Numbered from the stretch's first letter, positions 54,646 through 64,000 are shown. The stretch is DNA of 64,000 bases from Neostapfia colusana (GCA_030760725.1 JASWHV010000018.1:25700273-25764272); one strand, 5' to 3'. Notes: generated by a model not told the origin, from the letters alone. Translations and numbers: made by a program.

Positions 54646-54660
54646 GTGGCCCCCGGGCCC
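54646..54660 (-). other. Polypurine tract of E5
   Basis: GGGCCCGGGGGCCAC on minus, abutting L8. Confidence 0.75.
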
Positions 54661-55136
54661 ATCTCAGGGGAGATAGGGAGCCCGAGGTGGGACCTCCGTC
54701 TCTTCTGGTCCGCGCACTTTCTCTAAGTCCCGAATTGACCGCTGCCGGAGCACGAACAGCCACGGGATCGTGGGAGCGTGCGCTCACTTGATAGTTGCTT
54801 TTACTGCGGCGGTTCCCAAGACTGCCACTTCTGCACGTTGCGGCGCTTTCTTCGGGAACCGCCGAAGTGCCTTGCCGGCTCATCTTCTTAGGAGACTGAC
54901 TCCTTGCCCCCACCGCTTCAGTTAGGCAGCTTGGGCCCACCTGTCATCGGCATTCGGTCTAGGAACCGAAGCGGTTGCCGGTGCGGGATATTCGAAGAGT
55001 TCCGAATCGCTTGGAATTGCACCGGGAGGCTTTTTTAGAGGGGTCTTACCCACATTGCAGCTTCCCTTCGCATTTCTCAGCGTTTCTTCTCGGACTCTTG
55101 TGCTTTTGCTCTCTTGCCTTTGAGTTCTCCCATGCC
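54661..55136 (+). promoter_or_regulatory. Putative 5' region of the E5 antisense ORF with two inverted repeats
   Basis: Inverted repeat 1 has 11-nt perfect arms CGGCGGTTCCC (54807-54817) and GGGAACCGCCG (54854-54864). Inverted repeat 2 has 12-nt arms with one mismatch (54912-54923 and 54964-54975). Downstream is a weak TATA-like CTTTTTTAGAGG (55030-55042). Versions of repeat 1 occur in A, E1, E2 and E3, and of repeat 2 in A and E2. Confidence 0.5.
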
Positions 55137-56519
55137 ATGGCTTCCAACCCGCTGCCAGAGAAGAAATATGCTCGATCTCCTCCAGCAACGGTGTCGGTGC
55201 CAAGTCGGGATTCTGGGGTGCCTGACACTCCCTCCGGTGGCGACTCAAAGAGGCCCCGGGTTGATGCGCTGGGGGAAGCCTCTGGGGCGTCCCCTGTTCC
55301 TCCAGTCCAAGCGACTGCGGAGCGGCCGTCGGCGACGGTAGCGGGCTCTGGAAGTCCTACCCCGGCTCGGAAGTCGGGGTTCAGAGCCCGCTGGAGTGTC
55401 CGCGCTTCCCGGCCTTCCTCATCTTGCGGGGAATCTGTGCCGCTGCGCTCGGAGCCAGGGGCAACTGCCACGGCCCCCAGGCCAGCGCGAACTTCTCCTG
55501 TTCCGGTGTGCCCGGATTCCGCGGCGGCATCATCTCTTCCTGCCGAGACGGCCAACGCGGCCCCTGAGCCAGCGCAGGTTAGCCCTGCACTAGGCGGCCT
55601 GGCCTCTTCTCCAGCACCGCCTTCCCCGGCTCGTCCCTCTCCTCAGGTCAAGGAGCCAGAAGCTGAAGAGAGCCCGGCTGGCCTGGCTGCCAGAGCCACG
55701 GAGCCAGCTTCTCCTGATCGGCGTCTCGTATCGGCTGCTGGTGCGTCGGCTCTTCCTGAGGACGAGGTAATGGAGGAGGTCAGGGGGACTGCCCCAGCCT
55801 CTGTTGCTCCATTGCCTCTGGCGGACGCCTTTGCGCTTGCCGAGTCGAGCGTCCGGCAGGTCTTGGCTGCACTAGGGTGCGAGCGGGATGAGTATACGGT
55901 TGAACGGGACCGCCTCCTCATCTGGGGGAACCTTTTGCGCGAGAGGACCGCGAAGGTTAAGAGTGAGCTCGACTCCAGGCGGGAGTTGCTCGACTTCAGG
56001 GAAGCGCTCATCGACCGGATGAAGCGGGCTGTCGACCGCATGGACACCCAATCACGGCGGATCAACAGGGAGGCCCTGGAGGCACACGCCTGGGCCGAAG
56101 AGAGCCTCTCTGCTGCTGTGGAGATACGGCAGCGGTTGGAGCGCCGTGAACTCGCCGTTGAGGAACGGGAGCGTTCCATGGCAGCTGAGGCGGAGAGGGT
56201 CTCCGCGCAGCTGGCTGCGGGCGAGGATGACCTTCGAGCTGGGATAGAGGAGCTGGAGATCCTGAAAGCAGACCTTGACTTGAGGGAGGAACAGGTCTCC
56301 TGTGATCGCCGGGCGCTCTTGGACCTGGAGCTGACCGCCGACTTCAAGGCCGCTGAGTTGGAGCGGCTCGCCAAGACTCTCCACCTTCAGGAGAGCTCCC
56401 TGGCGGCCAAGGAGAAGGAATTCTCCGAGAGGAACCTGGAGGCTCTGCAGGCGGCCCGCCGCGAGGTTGAGGAGCTCTCAGCCTTAGGACTTGTTTCTCC
56501 CTTTTTATCGAGTCTGTAG
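55137..56519 (+). CDS. Antisense ORF of E5, domain-reduced form, coiled coil
   Basis: ATG at 55137 chosen because MASNPLPEKK matches the starts in E1 and E2; an upstream open extension lacks an ATG. Codes for about 460 residues without interruption. N-terminal Pro/Ser/Ala-rich half with SGGDSKRPRV (about residues 33-42), then from about residue 225 a long Glu/Arg/Leu heptad region (RRELAVEERERSMAAEAERV) to the stop at 56517-56519. The Transposase_28-like domain of the E1 copy is missing between MASNPLP and EKKYARSPP, and no intron-like segment is present. The frame is intact although gag on the other strand is broken. Function unknown. Confidence 0.65.
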   Translation: MASNPLPEKKYARSPPATVSVPSRDSGVPDTPSGGDSKRPRVDALGEASGASPVPPVQATAERPSATVAGSGSPTPARKSGFRARWSVRASRPSSSCGESVPLRSEPGATATAPRPARTSPVPVCPDSAAASSLPAETANAAPEPAQVSPALGGLASSPAPPSPARPSPQVKEPEAEESPAGLAARATEPASPDRRLVSAAGASALPEDEVMEEVRGTAPASVAPLPLADAFALAESSVRQVLAALGCERDEYTVERDRLLIWGNLLRERTAKVKSELDSRRELLDFREALIDRMKRAVDRMDTQSRRINREALEAHAWAEESLSAAVEIRQRLERRELAVEERERSMAAEAERVSAQLAAGEDDLRAGIEELEILKADLDLREEQVSCDRRALLDLELTADFKAAELERLAKTLHLQESSLAAKEKEFSERNLEALQAARREVEELSALGLVSPFLSSL

Positions 56520-57715
56520 TCCAGCTCATGGAGCCTTGCTTAATTTGACTCTCTTGGATACTTGTGTCTGTGATGCTTTTTCTCTCCTTCTTGGCTTTGC
56601 CTGGCTGAGTCCTTAGCTCCGCAAGGTACTCAGAGGCCATTCCCAATCTCGGAGCTTTGCACAGACACCCTCCCCATGTCCTAACCGTGTTAGGGGTCCC
56701 CGGAGGTCTCCGGATCTCACCCTATGGGGAGCTCCAGATCTGCCTGCCACGTGGCGGGTCCGGAGTCCTTCCTATGAGGCGGGAGCTCTGGGCCCGCTGG
56801 ACACGTGGGGCCCCCGGGTCCCACCCCTTCTAGAGGGGCAGGTCCCGGTCCTTCCAGTCCCAGGCCGGAGTAGCTGGTAGCTCCTTTCCCCCGCTTCATG
56901 CAGTCCCTGTTGCCGTAACCTGGAGGTCCTGCACACAGGCAGAGGAAACGTAATTCTCCTCGGGGGGTCCTCCCCTCCCGTCTCCTAGTCTTATCCGTCT
57001 TACGACCCTGATCCGCAATACGGGGCCTGGCCAATTCTGTGCACGAGGCGCCGGAGCTCCGGCTCCCTCCGAGGTCCGGGTACGGCCGTCCGATCCCTAG
57101 TACCGGGCCATGCGCTGGGGAAGCAGAGTGCACGCGCTTTGGGTTCATGACCAGGCAAAGCGGACGTACTCCCCTGGACGTCCGGAGGGCAGGATGCGCA
57201 TGCTTTGGGCTCTGGGCCGGCTAAGCTGGATACGCACCCTGGACCCCCCATGCACAACGCTGGCCTTTCCTGGAGGTAACCAACTGGCACCGCAACACCT
57301 GACTGGGGGAGGCCCGAGAGACTCACTCGGCCATCGGCAGGTGCCTCAAGCGCAGCCGCCTTCGGTAGGATAGCAAATGCCGACTATGGATGAGCGCAGG
57401 AGAGGGGGAGCTAGATGTACGATGAACATACAGAGATAGTGCGATCATAAAAATTAATGCATAATTTAAATGAGCGCATGAGAGAGAGCTAAGTAGAACA
57501 GGGCTCTGTATTCGTACCCATAGGTGGAATTCTGGCTGTACAGGGAGGCAATGTTCCGCCTTGTCTTCAAGGGAAGCAAGACTCTACGCGCTTAGGGTCG
57601 GAACAAGGCTAAACTGGACGTAGTCCTGTACCGTCCCTTGAGACTTAGCTGCCCCAAGCGCTGTTCCTAAATTCTATGGGATCTTTTACAGAAGGGAATA
57701 ACCCTGTCCTACTGA
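56520..57715 (-). other. 3' internal non-coding region of E5
   Basis: No sense coding sequence. LTR-like GC-rich repeats with cacgtgg (56745-56830), the AT-rich island (57440-57475, ttaatgcataatttaaat) and the gaagcaagactctacgcg motif (57573). From 57236 rightward it is duplicated at 61090 onward. Confidence 0.65.
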
Positions 57716-58224
57716 TGCTCAGGAAGTAGGACTTACAGTGTTGCTCCATGGCAAGGATTTTTGGGAGCGGATCCCACTCTCGGTTGAAAGGCATGTGTAC
57801 CTAGGGCGGCAGGTTTCGTGATTCGGAAGGGACCTTCCCTGCTGGGGGAGAGCTTATGGGTCATTCTTGGAATAGAGCGTGCCGCTTCACCAGGTTGCCC
57901 TCCTGCAGGCCCCCGACGCGTTTGGTTCTTTGGCGGTAGTGCTTAGAGCTTTAGCCGAGACCGTGCGTTGCGGGGTGTTCGCTGCAGCCGAGTCTTGTCG
58001 ATGAGGTTGTAATCTTCGCGCTGGATCAGGTCCTGCGCGGGTTCTCCTGGGGGCCCCCGGGGAGTTCTCCCCTTTTGGCTAAGGCCTTCAAGGGGTAGGT
58101 AGGCCCGGGCTCGTCTTGGATGACCTAAGGCGTCTTCCCCTTCTGGCAAGGCCTTCAAGGGGTTGACAGACCTTAGGCGGCCCCCGAGAGGTATGTACGA
58201 AGCATGGAGGCGCGCCGCAGTTGG
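57716..58224 (-). pseudogene. Integrase C-terminal remnant and linker of E5
   Basis: Same content as E2 48227-48850 in opposite orientation, including ccttgaaggcc...ggcaaggcc-type linker repeats (58085-58160) and the integrase tail equivalent. No conserved frame. Confidence 0.72.
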
Positions 58225-59936
58225 CTAATGCCCTGGCCTGTCACCGTCGGAACTGGAGTCCTCACCGTCATGCACTGTCTTTACGACACGCTGAGGCTCC
58301 TGGAACCCCACCTGGTGGGTAGCAGTGACTGGGGCATCGGCCTTCTGTTTGCCATCCCTCTGAGGGTAGGGCGGCACTTCAGCCCTCTGCTGTCTCCCTT
58401 TGCGGAAGCGCTCTGCGAGCCTCTGGATCTCCCAGCACTCGGCAGCAGTATGGTTGCAGGTGCCATGCACGGGGCATAGCCCGCCTTGGCCACTGTCTGG
58501 GGCCGGTGGTTACTGCTGCCTTTTGTCGGGGCGTGGCCCCCGAGCTCCACCGGTCGTCGCTGCTGCGGCGACGGGGGCCGTGAATGGTGACTTCATCTTG
58601 CCACCCCCCGGTTCTTGGTCTTCTTGCCGCCCCCATAGGCAGCAGCACCGGACCCGGGCTGTCCTCCTGACTCGGAGGTCGGCAGAGCGTGCCAGTTCCG
58701 CCCTTCAGCTGCTCTGGCGCACTTGTCCGCCAGGCTGAAGAGCTCCGAGACGTCGCGGACCTCTCTGGTCGCGAGCTTCACAAGCATTTTCTCGTCCCGG
58801 ACACCCTGTCGGAACGCCACCACCACTGATGCACTTTGGATATGCGGGATGGTGTTGCGTACCTGAGAGAACTGCTGGATGAAAGAGCGCAGCGACTCCC
58901 CAGGTTGTTGCTTGACGGCGTGGAGGTCAAGCTCCGTGCCGGGACGGGTGTAAGAGCTGCCAAAGTTGGCGACGAACTGCCGGCAGAGCTCTCCCCAGGA
59001 GATTATGGACCCCTGAGGTAGATTCATGAGCCAAGACCGAGCTGTAGCCTCGTCCCCTCCTGCAGCAAGTACGGCGGTGGAGTAGATCTGGAGGAACTCC
59101 GCTGGGTTGACGCTACCGTCGTACTTCTCGGGCAGATGCGGGCGAAACTTGCGTGGCCACCTTGCGAAGCGAAGGTGGGGTGCAAGGGCCGCACATCGTG
59201 CACCTGCTGCTGCAGGTACTGGCGCTGCAAACGTTTGGTTCGCACCTGGCACCGTGTATCCCGGCATGGGCAAGGCTGCACCATAGGCCGGGGCCGCTAC
59301 CTGCGGCGCGTATAGCTGTGGCATATGCTGCGCAGCATATGCCTGAGGCACGGCTCGCGTGGTGAAGGCCTGCCCTACTGGTTGTGTCGAGGCGGACGAC
59401 ATGCTGTCACCTGCCTCATGGCTGCGACGCCTCTCTCGGTGTCGCTCAAGGTACACCCGGGCATCCTGGCCCAAGTGGCACCGTTCCAGTTTCCTTCGCA
59501 GGTCCGTCGACAGGAGCCTGGAGGAGCTGGAATCTGCCATTAGCCCGTCAACCGTGGGTGTGCGTGTCAGCGACACAGCCGGTTGTCCTGGGCGCCGTCC
59601 TCGCCGAAACCGAGGGTTCGCGGCGGCGACGACGAGGCGGTCCACCTCACGGACCCATTGCTGGGTCGCTGAATGGGGCGCATCCCCCGCAGGTGGGTTG
59701 CGCAGCAGTGCTCTTGCTGCAGCTAGCGCACCTCCATGGTGTACGCTCAGCGCTGCAGAAGATCTCACACTGGTCTGGGCCTGCATAGCCGGAGTCGGCG
59801 TTGCCGGAGTCGGCTGCTGGCTACCAGCTTGTGCCGACACACTCCGTCCTGAGTGTGTCGACATGTACTCCCCAGTTGTCACGGTTCGCCGTGAACGCGG
59901 AGGGGGAGAGTTTGCCGCTGAAGGAAGCTTGGTCAT
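58225..59936 (-). pseudogene. gag: gag of E5
   Basis: ATG at 59936 (MTKLPSAANSPPPRSRR). An open frame of 447 codons covers the N-terminal Pro/Ala-rich region, LERHRERRRSHEAGD and PRKFRPHLPEKYDGSVNPAEF. An in-frame deletion after GGDEA (near 59045) follows. Then come GELCRQFVANFGSSYTRPG, ESLRSFIQQFSQVRN and FSLADKCARAAEGRNW. A one-base change in a G-run near 58605 shifts the frame and creates a stop. The knuckle CPVHGTCNHTAAEC (CHHC type) and acidic tail follow in another frame to 58225. Longest gag frame among the Tat copies. Confidence 0.88.
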
Positions 59937-59972
59937 CTTCGTCGGCGGAAACTCGTCGCGCTAGGGGAAAAG

Positions 59973-59993
59973 CCCCCTACCTGGCGCGCCAAA
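59973..59993 (-). other. Primer binding site of E5
   Basis: TTTGGCGCGCC...GGGGG on minus, abutting L9. Confidence 0.7.
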
Positions 59994-61089
59994 TGTCGAA
60001 GTGTGCGGTCGACACTTCCCCCGGGCCTGCACTGGGCAGCCCGCGGAGGTTCTTTTTTCGGAGGGGCTAGTTCCTAGCGGAGAGCTTGCGCGGATGGAAC
60101 GAGTTAGTAAGAGCTTGACACGGCGAGTTTTGCGTGGTTCAGGCCGCCGGAGCGTAAAACCCTACGTCCACGGCGAGCTATGGAGCTCGCTGCATTGCTT
60201 GCTGCTCAGGGCCGGAGGCCTGAGCTTGGGGGTGAGTTACAGCTTGAGAGTGTATGGCTAGCGTATGAGTTGCAAAATGTGAACCCTTGCTATCGATGCC
60301 TACCCGAGCCTTTTATAGTCCAAGACTCGGGCGGCTTACAAGGGGAGCCGGGGCCCGACAGGTGGCCCCCGGAAGATTGTCTATTATCTACCGTATCTGC
60401 AGTTATGCCGGTAGTTGTCTCTGGTCGAAGGATTCTGAGTCTTCATCTTGCCGGTCTGCCCATGCCGCATGCCAGTCGTAGCGGTTGATGACGGCGCAGG
60501 CGGCATGGGTTGTCTTGTCGCGGTGTTTATTGGCTGACAGGTTTTGACACCGCACGCCAGTCTGTGATGCGACTGGGTGCAACGGCACCTGACAGACGCG
60601 TGCTCCGCGTTTCCGCGTCTTGGGAAGACGTGGGCCTTGAATACCTTGTACGGGCAAGGTATGGGGCGTATTTATGCCCGCTGCCTATCGCTCGGGGCAG
60701 GCAGCGTCGCTCTGCTGCCACGTGGCGGGCCCGGAGCCCTTCTCAAAGAAGAGAAGGGTCAGTCCCGCGGGGCACGTGGAGCCTCCGGACCTCTCTCCGC
60801 GGAGGGAGAGGCTCGGCTTCTGCTGGCCACGTGGCGGGCCCAGAGCTCTCCTCTAAGGAGAGGGAGGTCCGGCCCCGCTGGACACGCGGCGCCTTCGGAC
60901 CTCTCTCCCGCAGAGGGGGAGGTCCGGCTTCTGTATGCCATGTGGCGGGCCCGGAGCTCTCCTCTGAGGAGAGGGAGGTCCGGCCCCGCCCGACGCGTGG
61001 CGCCTTCGGAGCTCTCCCTGCGGAGAAGGGCGAGTTCCTTAGGCATTTTACCCTGTGCGCGGCGGTACCCCATATCTCAGGTACCGACA
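59994..61089 (-). repeat. 5' LTR (L9) of E5
   Basis: 1096 bp. Right end ...ggtaccgaca joins internal sequence gcaccctggacc with no PPT, unlike a 3' LTR. Confidence 0.92.
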
Positions 61090-62080
61090 GCACCCTGGAC
61101 CCCCCATGCACAACGCAGGCCTTTCCTGGAGGTAACCAACTGGCACCGCAACACCTGACTGGGGGAGGCCCGAGAGACTCACTCGGCCATCGGCAGGTGC
61201 CTCAAGCGCAGCCGCCTTCGGTAGGATAGCAAATGCCGACTATGGATGAGCGCAGGAGAGGGGGAGCTAGATGTACGATGAACATACAGAGATAGTGCGA
61301 TCATAAAAATTAATGCATAATTTAAATGAGCGCATGAGAGAGAGCTAAGTAGAACAGGGCTCTGTATTCGTACCCATAGGTGGAATTCTGGCTGTACTGG
61401 GATGCAATGTTCCGCCTTGTCTTCAAGGGAAGCAAGACTCTACGCGTTTAGGGTCGGAACCAGGCTAAACTGGACGTAGTCCTGTACCGTCCCTTGAGAC
61501 TTAGCTGCCCCAAGCTCGGTTCCTAAATTCTATGGGATCTACTACAGAAGGGAATAACCCTGTTCTACTGATGCTCAGGAAGTAGGACTTACAGTGTTGC
61601 TCCATGGCAAGGATTTTTGGGAACGGATCCCACTCTCGGTTGAAAGGCATGTGTACCTGGGGCGGCAGCTTTCATGATTCGGAAGGGACCTTCCCTGCTG
61701 GGGGAGAGCTTATGGGTCCTTCTTGGAATAGAGCGTGCCGCTTCACCAGGTTGCCCTCCTGCAGGCCCCCGACGCGTTTGGTTCTTTGGCTGTAGTGCTT
61801 AGAGCATTAGCCGAGACCGTGCGTTGCGGGGTGTTCCCTGCAGCCGAGTCTTGTCGATGAGGTTGTTATCTTCGCGCTGGATCAGGTCCTGCGCGGCTTC
61901 TCCTGGGGGCCCCCGGGGAGTTCTCCCCTTCTGGCTACGGCCTTCAAGGGGTAGGTAGGCCCGGGCTCGTCTTGGATGACCTAAGGCGTCTTCCCCTTCT
62001 GGCAAGGCCTTCAAGGGGTTGACAGACCTTACGCGGCCCCCGAGAGGTATGTTCGAGGCACGGAGGCGCGCGGCAGTTGG
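61090..62080 (-). other. 3' internal region and integrase tail of E4
   Basis: Near-copy of 57236-58224: AT-rich island (61305-61330), gaagcaagactctacgcg motif (61430), integrase-tail equivalent (61660-61810) and linker (61930-62035). No open coding sequence. Confidence 0.7.
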
Positions 62081-63826
62081 CTAACGCCCTGGCCTCTCAC
62101 CATCGGAACTGGAGTCCTCACCGTCATGCACTGTCTTTATGACACGCTGGGGCTCCTGGAACCCCACCTGGTGGGCAGCAGTGACTTGGGCATCGACCTT
62201 CTGTTTGCCATCCCTCTGAGGGTAGGGCGGCGCTTCAGCCCTCTGCTGTCTTCCTTTGCGGAAGCGCTCTGCGAGCCTCTGGATCTCCCAGCACTCGGCA
62301 GCAGTATGGTTGGCGGTGCCATGCACGGGGCATAGCCCGCCTTGGTCACTGTCTGGGGCCGGTGATTGCCGCTGCCTTTTGTCGGGGCGTGGCCCCCGAG
62401 CTCCACTGGTCGTCGCAGCTGCGGCGACGGGGGCCGTGAATGGTGACTTCATCTTTCCACTCCCCCGGTTCTTGGTCTTCTTGCCACCCCCATACGCAGC
62501 AGCACCGGACCCGGGCTGCCCTCCCGACTCGGAGGTCGGCAGAGCGTGCCAGTTCCGCCCTTCAGCCGCTCTGGCGCACTTGTCCGCCAGGCTGAAGAGC
62601 TCCGAGACGTCGCGGACCTCTCTGGTCGCGAGCTTCTCAAGCATTTTCTAGTCCCGGACACCCTGTCGGAACGCCACCACCATTGAGGCATTTTGGATAT
62701 GTGAGATGGTGTTGCGTACCTGAGAGAACCGCTGGATGAAAGAGCGCAGCGACTCCCCAGGTTGTTGCTTGACGGCGTGGAGGTCAAGCTCTGTGCAGGG
62801 ACGGGTTTAGGAGCTGCCGAAGTTGGCGACGAACTGCCGGCAGAGCTCTCCCCAGGAGGTTATGGACCCCTGAGGTAGATTCATGAGCCAAGACCGAGCT
62901 GGGCCGGTCAAGGCGACGGGGAAGTAGTTGGCCATGAAGCCTCGTCCCCTCCTGCGGCAAGTACGGTGGTGGAGTAGATCTGGAGGAACTCCGCTGGGTT
63001 GATGCTGCCATCGTACTTCTCGGGCAGGTGCGGGCGAACTTGCGTGGCCACATTGCGAAGCGAAGGTGGGGTGCAAGGGACGCACATCCTGCACCTGCTG
63101 CTGCAGGTACTGGCGCTGCGAACGCTTGGTTCGCACTCGGCACGGCGTATCCCGGCATGGGCAAGGCTGCACCATAGACCGGGGCCGCTGCTTGCGGCGC
63201 ATATAGTTGTGGCATATGCTGCGCAGCATATGCCTGAGGCAGGGCTCGTGTGGCGAAGGCCTGCCCTTCTGGTTGTGTCGAGGCCGACGACATGCTGTCG
63301 CCAGCCTCACGGTTGCGACGCCTTTCTCGGCGTCGCTCGAGGTACACCCGGGCGCCTGGCCTAAGTGGCACCGTTCCAGTTCCCTTCGCAGGTCCGTTGA
63401 CAGGAGCCTGGAGCAGCTGGAATCCGCCGTTAGCCCGTCAACTGTGGGTGTGCGCGTCAGCAACACAGCCGGTTGTCCTGGGCGCCGTCCTCGCCGAAAC
63501 CGAGGGTTCGCGGCGGCGACGACGAGGCGGTCCACCTCGCGGACCCATTGCTGGGTCGCTGAATGGGGCGCATCCCCCGCAGGTGGGATGCACAGCAGCG
63601 CTCTTGCTGCAGCTAGCGCACCTCCATGGTGTACGCTCAGCGCTGCAGAAGACCTCACACTGGTTGGGGCCTGCATAGCCGGAGTCGGCGTTGCTGGAGT
63701 CGGCTGCTGGCTACCAGCTTGTGCCGACACACTCCATCCAGAGTGTGTCGACATGTACTCCCCAGTGGTCACGGTTCGCTGCGAACGCGGAGGGGGAGAG
63801 TTTGCCGCTGAAGGAAGCTTGGTCAT
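62081..63826 (-). pseudogene. gag: gag of E4
   Basis: ATG at 63826 (MTKLPSAANSPPP). Frame intact to the LERCHLGQ helix, then a deletion near 63355 shifts it. Another shift lies near 63040 (KFARTCP). A restored frame covers NYFPVALTGPARSWLMNLPQG and GELCRQFVANFGSS up to a TAA-type stop near 62807. The last frame (from about 62644) covers FSLADKCARAAEGRNW, the knuckle CPVHGTANHTAAEC (CHHC type) and the acidic tail to 62081. Unlike E5 it keeps the capsid segment after GGDEA. Confidence 0.85.
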
Positions 63827-63862
63827 CTTCATTGGCGGAAACTCGTCGCGTTAGGGGAAAAG

Positions 63863-63883
63863 CCCCCTTCCTGGCGCGCCAAA
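63863..63883 (-). other. Primer binding site of E4
   Basis: TTTGGCGCGCCAGGAAGGGG on minus; one base differs (A in place of T in AGGTAGG). Confidence 0.68.
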
Positions 63884-64000
63884 TGTCGAAGTGTGCGGTC
63901 GACACTTCCCCCGGGCCTGCACTGGGCAGCCCGTGGAGGTTCTTTTTTCGGTGGGGCTAGTCTCTAGCGGAGAGCTTGCGCAGATGGACGAGTTAGTAAG
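63884..64000 (-). repeat. 5' LTR (L10) of E4, first 117 bases in the window
   Basis: Begins tgtcgaagtgtgcggtcgacac; the rest lies beyond the window. The variant cggtggggctagtctctagcgg is intermediate between the groups of L8 and L9. Confidence 0.85.

Larger units (their letters stand above)
53552..61089 (-). mobile_element. Element E5 (recombinant left end): gag-only Tat derivative with antisense ORF
   Basis: Minus-oriented, 7538 bp. LTR L8 (53552-54645), PPT, antisense ORF (55137-56519 on plus), 3' region, integrase tail, gag (58225-59936), primer site and LTR L9 (59994-61089). Flanks do not match (CTAAC left, GCACC right). The right flank begins a second copy of the element's own internal sequence (57236 onward), so the block looks like E5 inserted in E4 followed by loss of one LTR through recombination. 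Confidence 0.82.
61090..64000 (-). mobile_element. Element E4: 5' half of a second gag-only Tat derivative
   Basis: Minus-oriented internal sequence (61090-63883) that parallels 57236-59993 of E5, followed by the primer site and the start of LTR L10 (63884 to the window end). Its own 3' half (antisense ORF, PPT) is absent, consistent with insertion of E5 at GCACC and later recombinational loss. Confidence 0.82.

Overview
The window is plant repeat DNA, most likely pericentromeric or other heterochromatin of a grass (Poaceae). No host gene, tRNA or rRNA is visible. Practically every base belongs to Ty3/Gypsy LTR retrotransposons nested in one another. The grass assignment is an inference from element style: GC-rich Tat-lineage elements with TGTCGGTACC... 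LTRs, a GGCGCGCC primer site, dual RNase H and an antisense extra ORF, plus a Tekay-type chromovirus with 3.4 kb LTRs starting TGTAACACCCC.

Names used here. One GC-rich Tat family supplies ten minus-oriented LTR copies or fragments (L1-L10) and four plus-oriented copies (P1-P4), each about 1.0-1.1 kb when complete. Layout: element A(+) (pol 15699-19636, 3' LTR P1 21723-22687) is interrupted in its protease by E0(-) (1-3928 plus 14021-15698). E0 is interrupted in gag by E1(-) (3929-14020, site duplication ACGTT/ACGTC). A sits in D(+), of which only the 3' repeats (22688-23458) and the 3' LTR P2 are in view. P2 is split twice: by B(-) (23930-29932, perfect duplication CGCGC) and by the Tekay element (30288-42831, perfect duplication CGCAC). 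D sits in F(-) (43133-45472, aRNH plus integrase). F is also interrupted by E2(+) (45473-51702), E2's 3' LTR P4 by E3(-) (51703-53551), and E3 by a recombinant block of two further minus elements, E5 (53552-61089) and E4 (61090 to the window end).

Coding content. The Tekay element is nearly intact: a 1489-codon gag-pol with a C-terminal chromodomain, and a separate sense ORF of 259 codons between the primer site and gag. That upstream ORF begins with a register-exact imitation of the histone H3 N-terminal tail (TARKSTGG at H3 positions 6-13). This is the most unusual signal in the window. The Tat elements are decayed. A has full-order pol with two nonsense codons, a frameshift and lost integrase catalytic residues. 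E1 keeps all pol domains in degraded form and carries a long antisense ORF (Transposase_28-like domain followed by a coiled coil). E0 and B share one non-autonomous deletion (gag joined to aRNH). E2, E4 and E5 share another (gag joined to the integrase tail, TR-GAG-like).

How the parts would have worked: gag-bearing non-autonomous copies would need protease, RT and integrase from autonomous relatives such as A, F or E1 ancestors. The LTRs hold a TATAAAAG box and a phased array of CACGTG sites. The antisense ORF near the 3' LTR has its own TATA-like box and conserved inverted repeats upstream. All dating and nesting statements come from reading junctions by eye.
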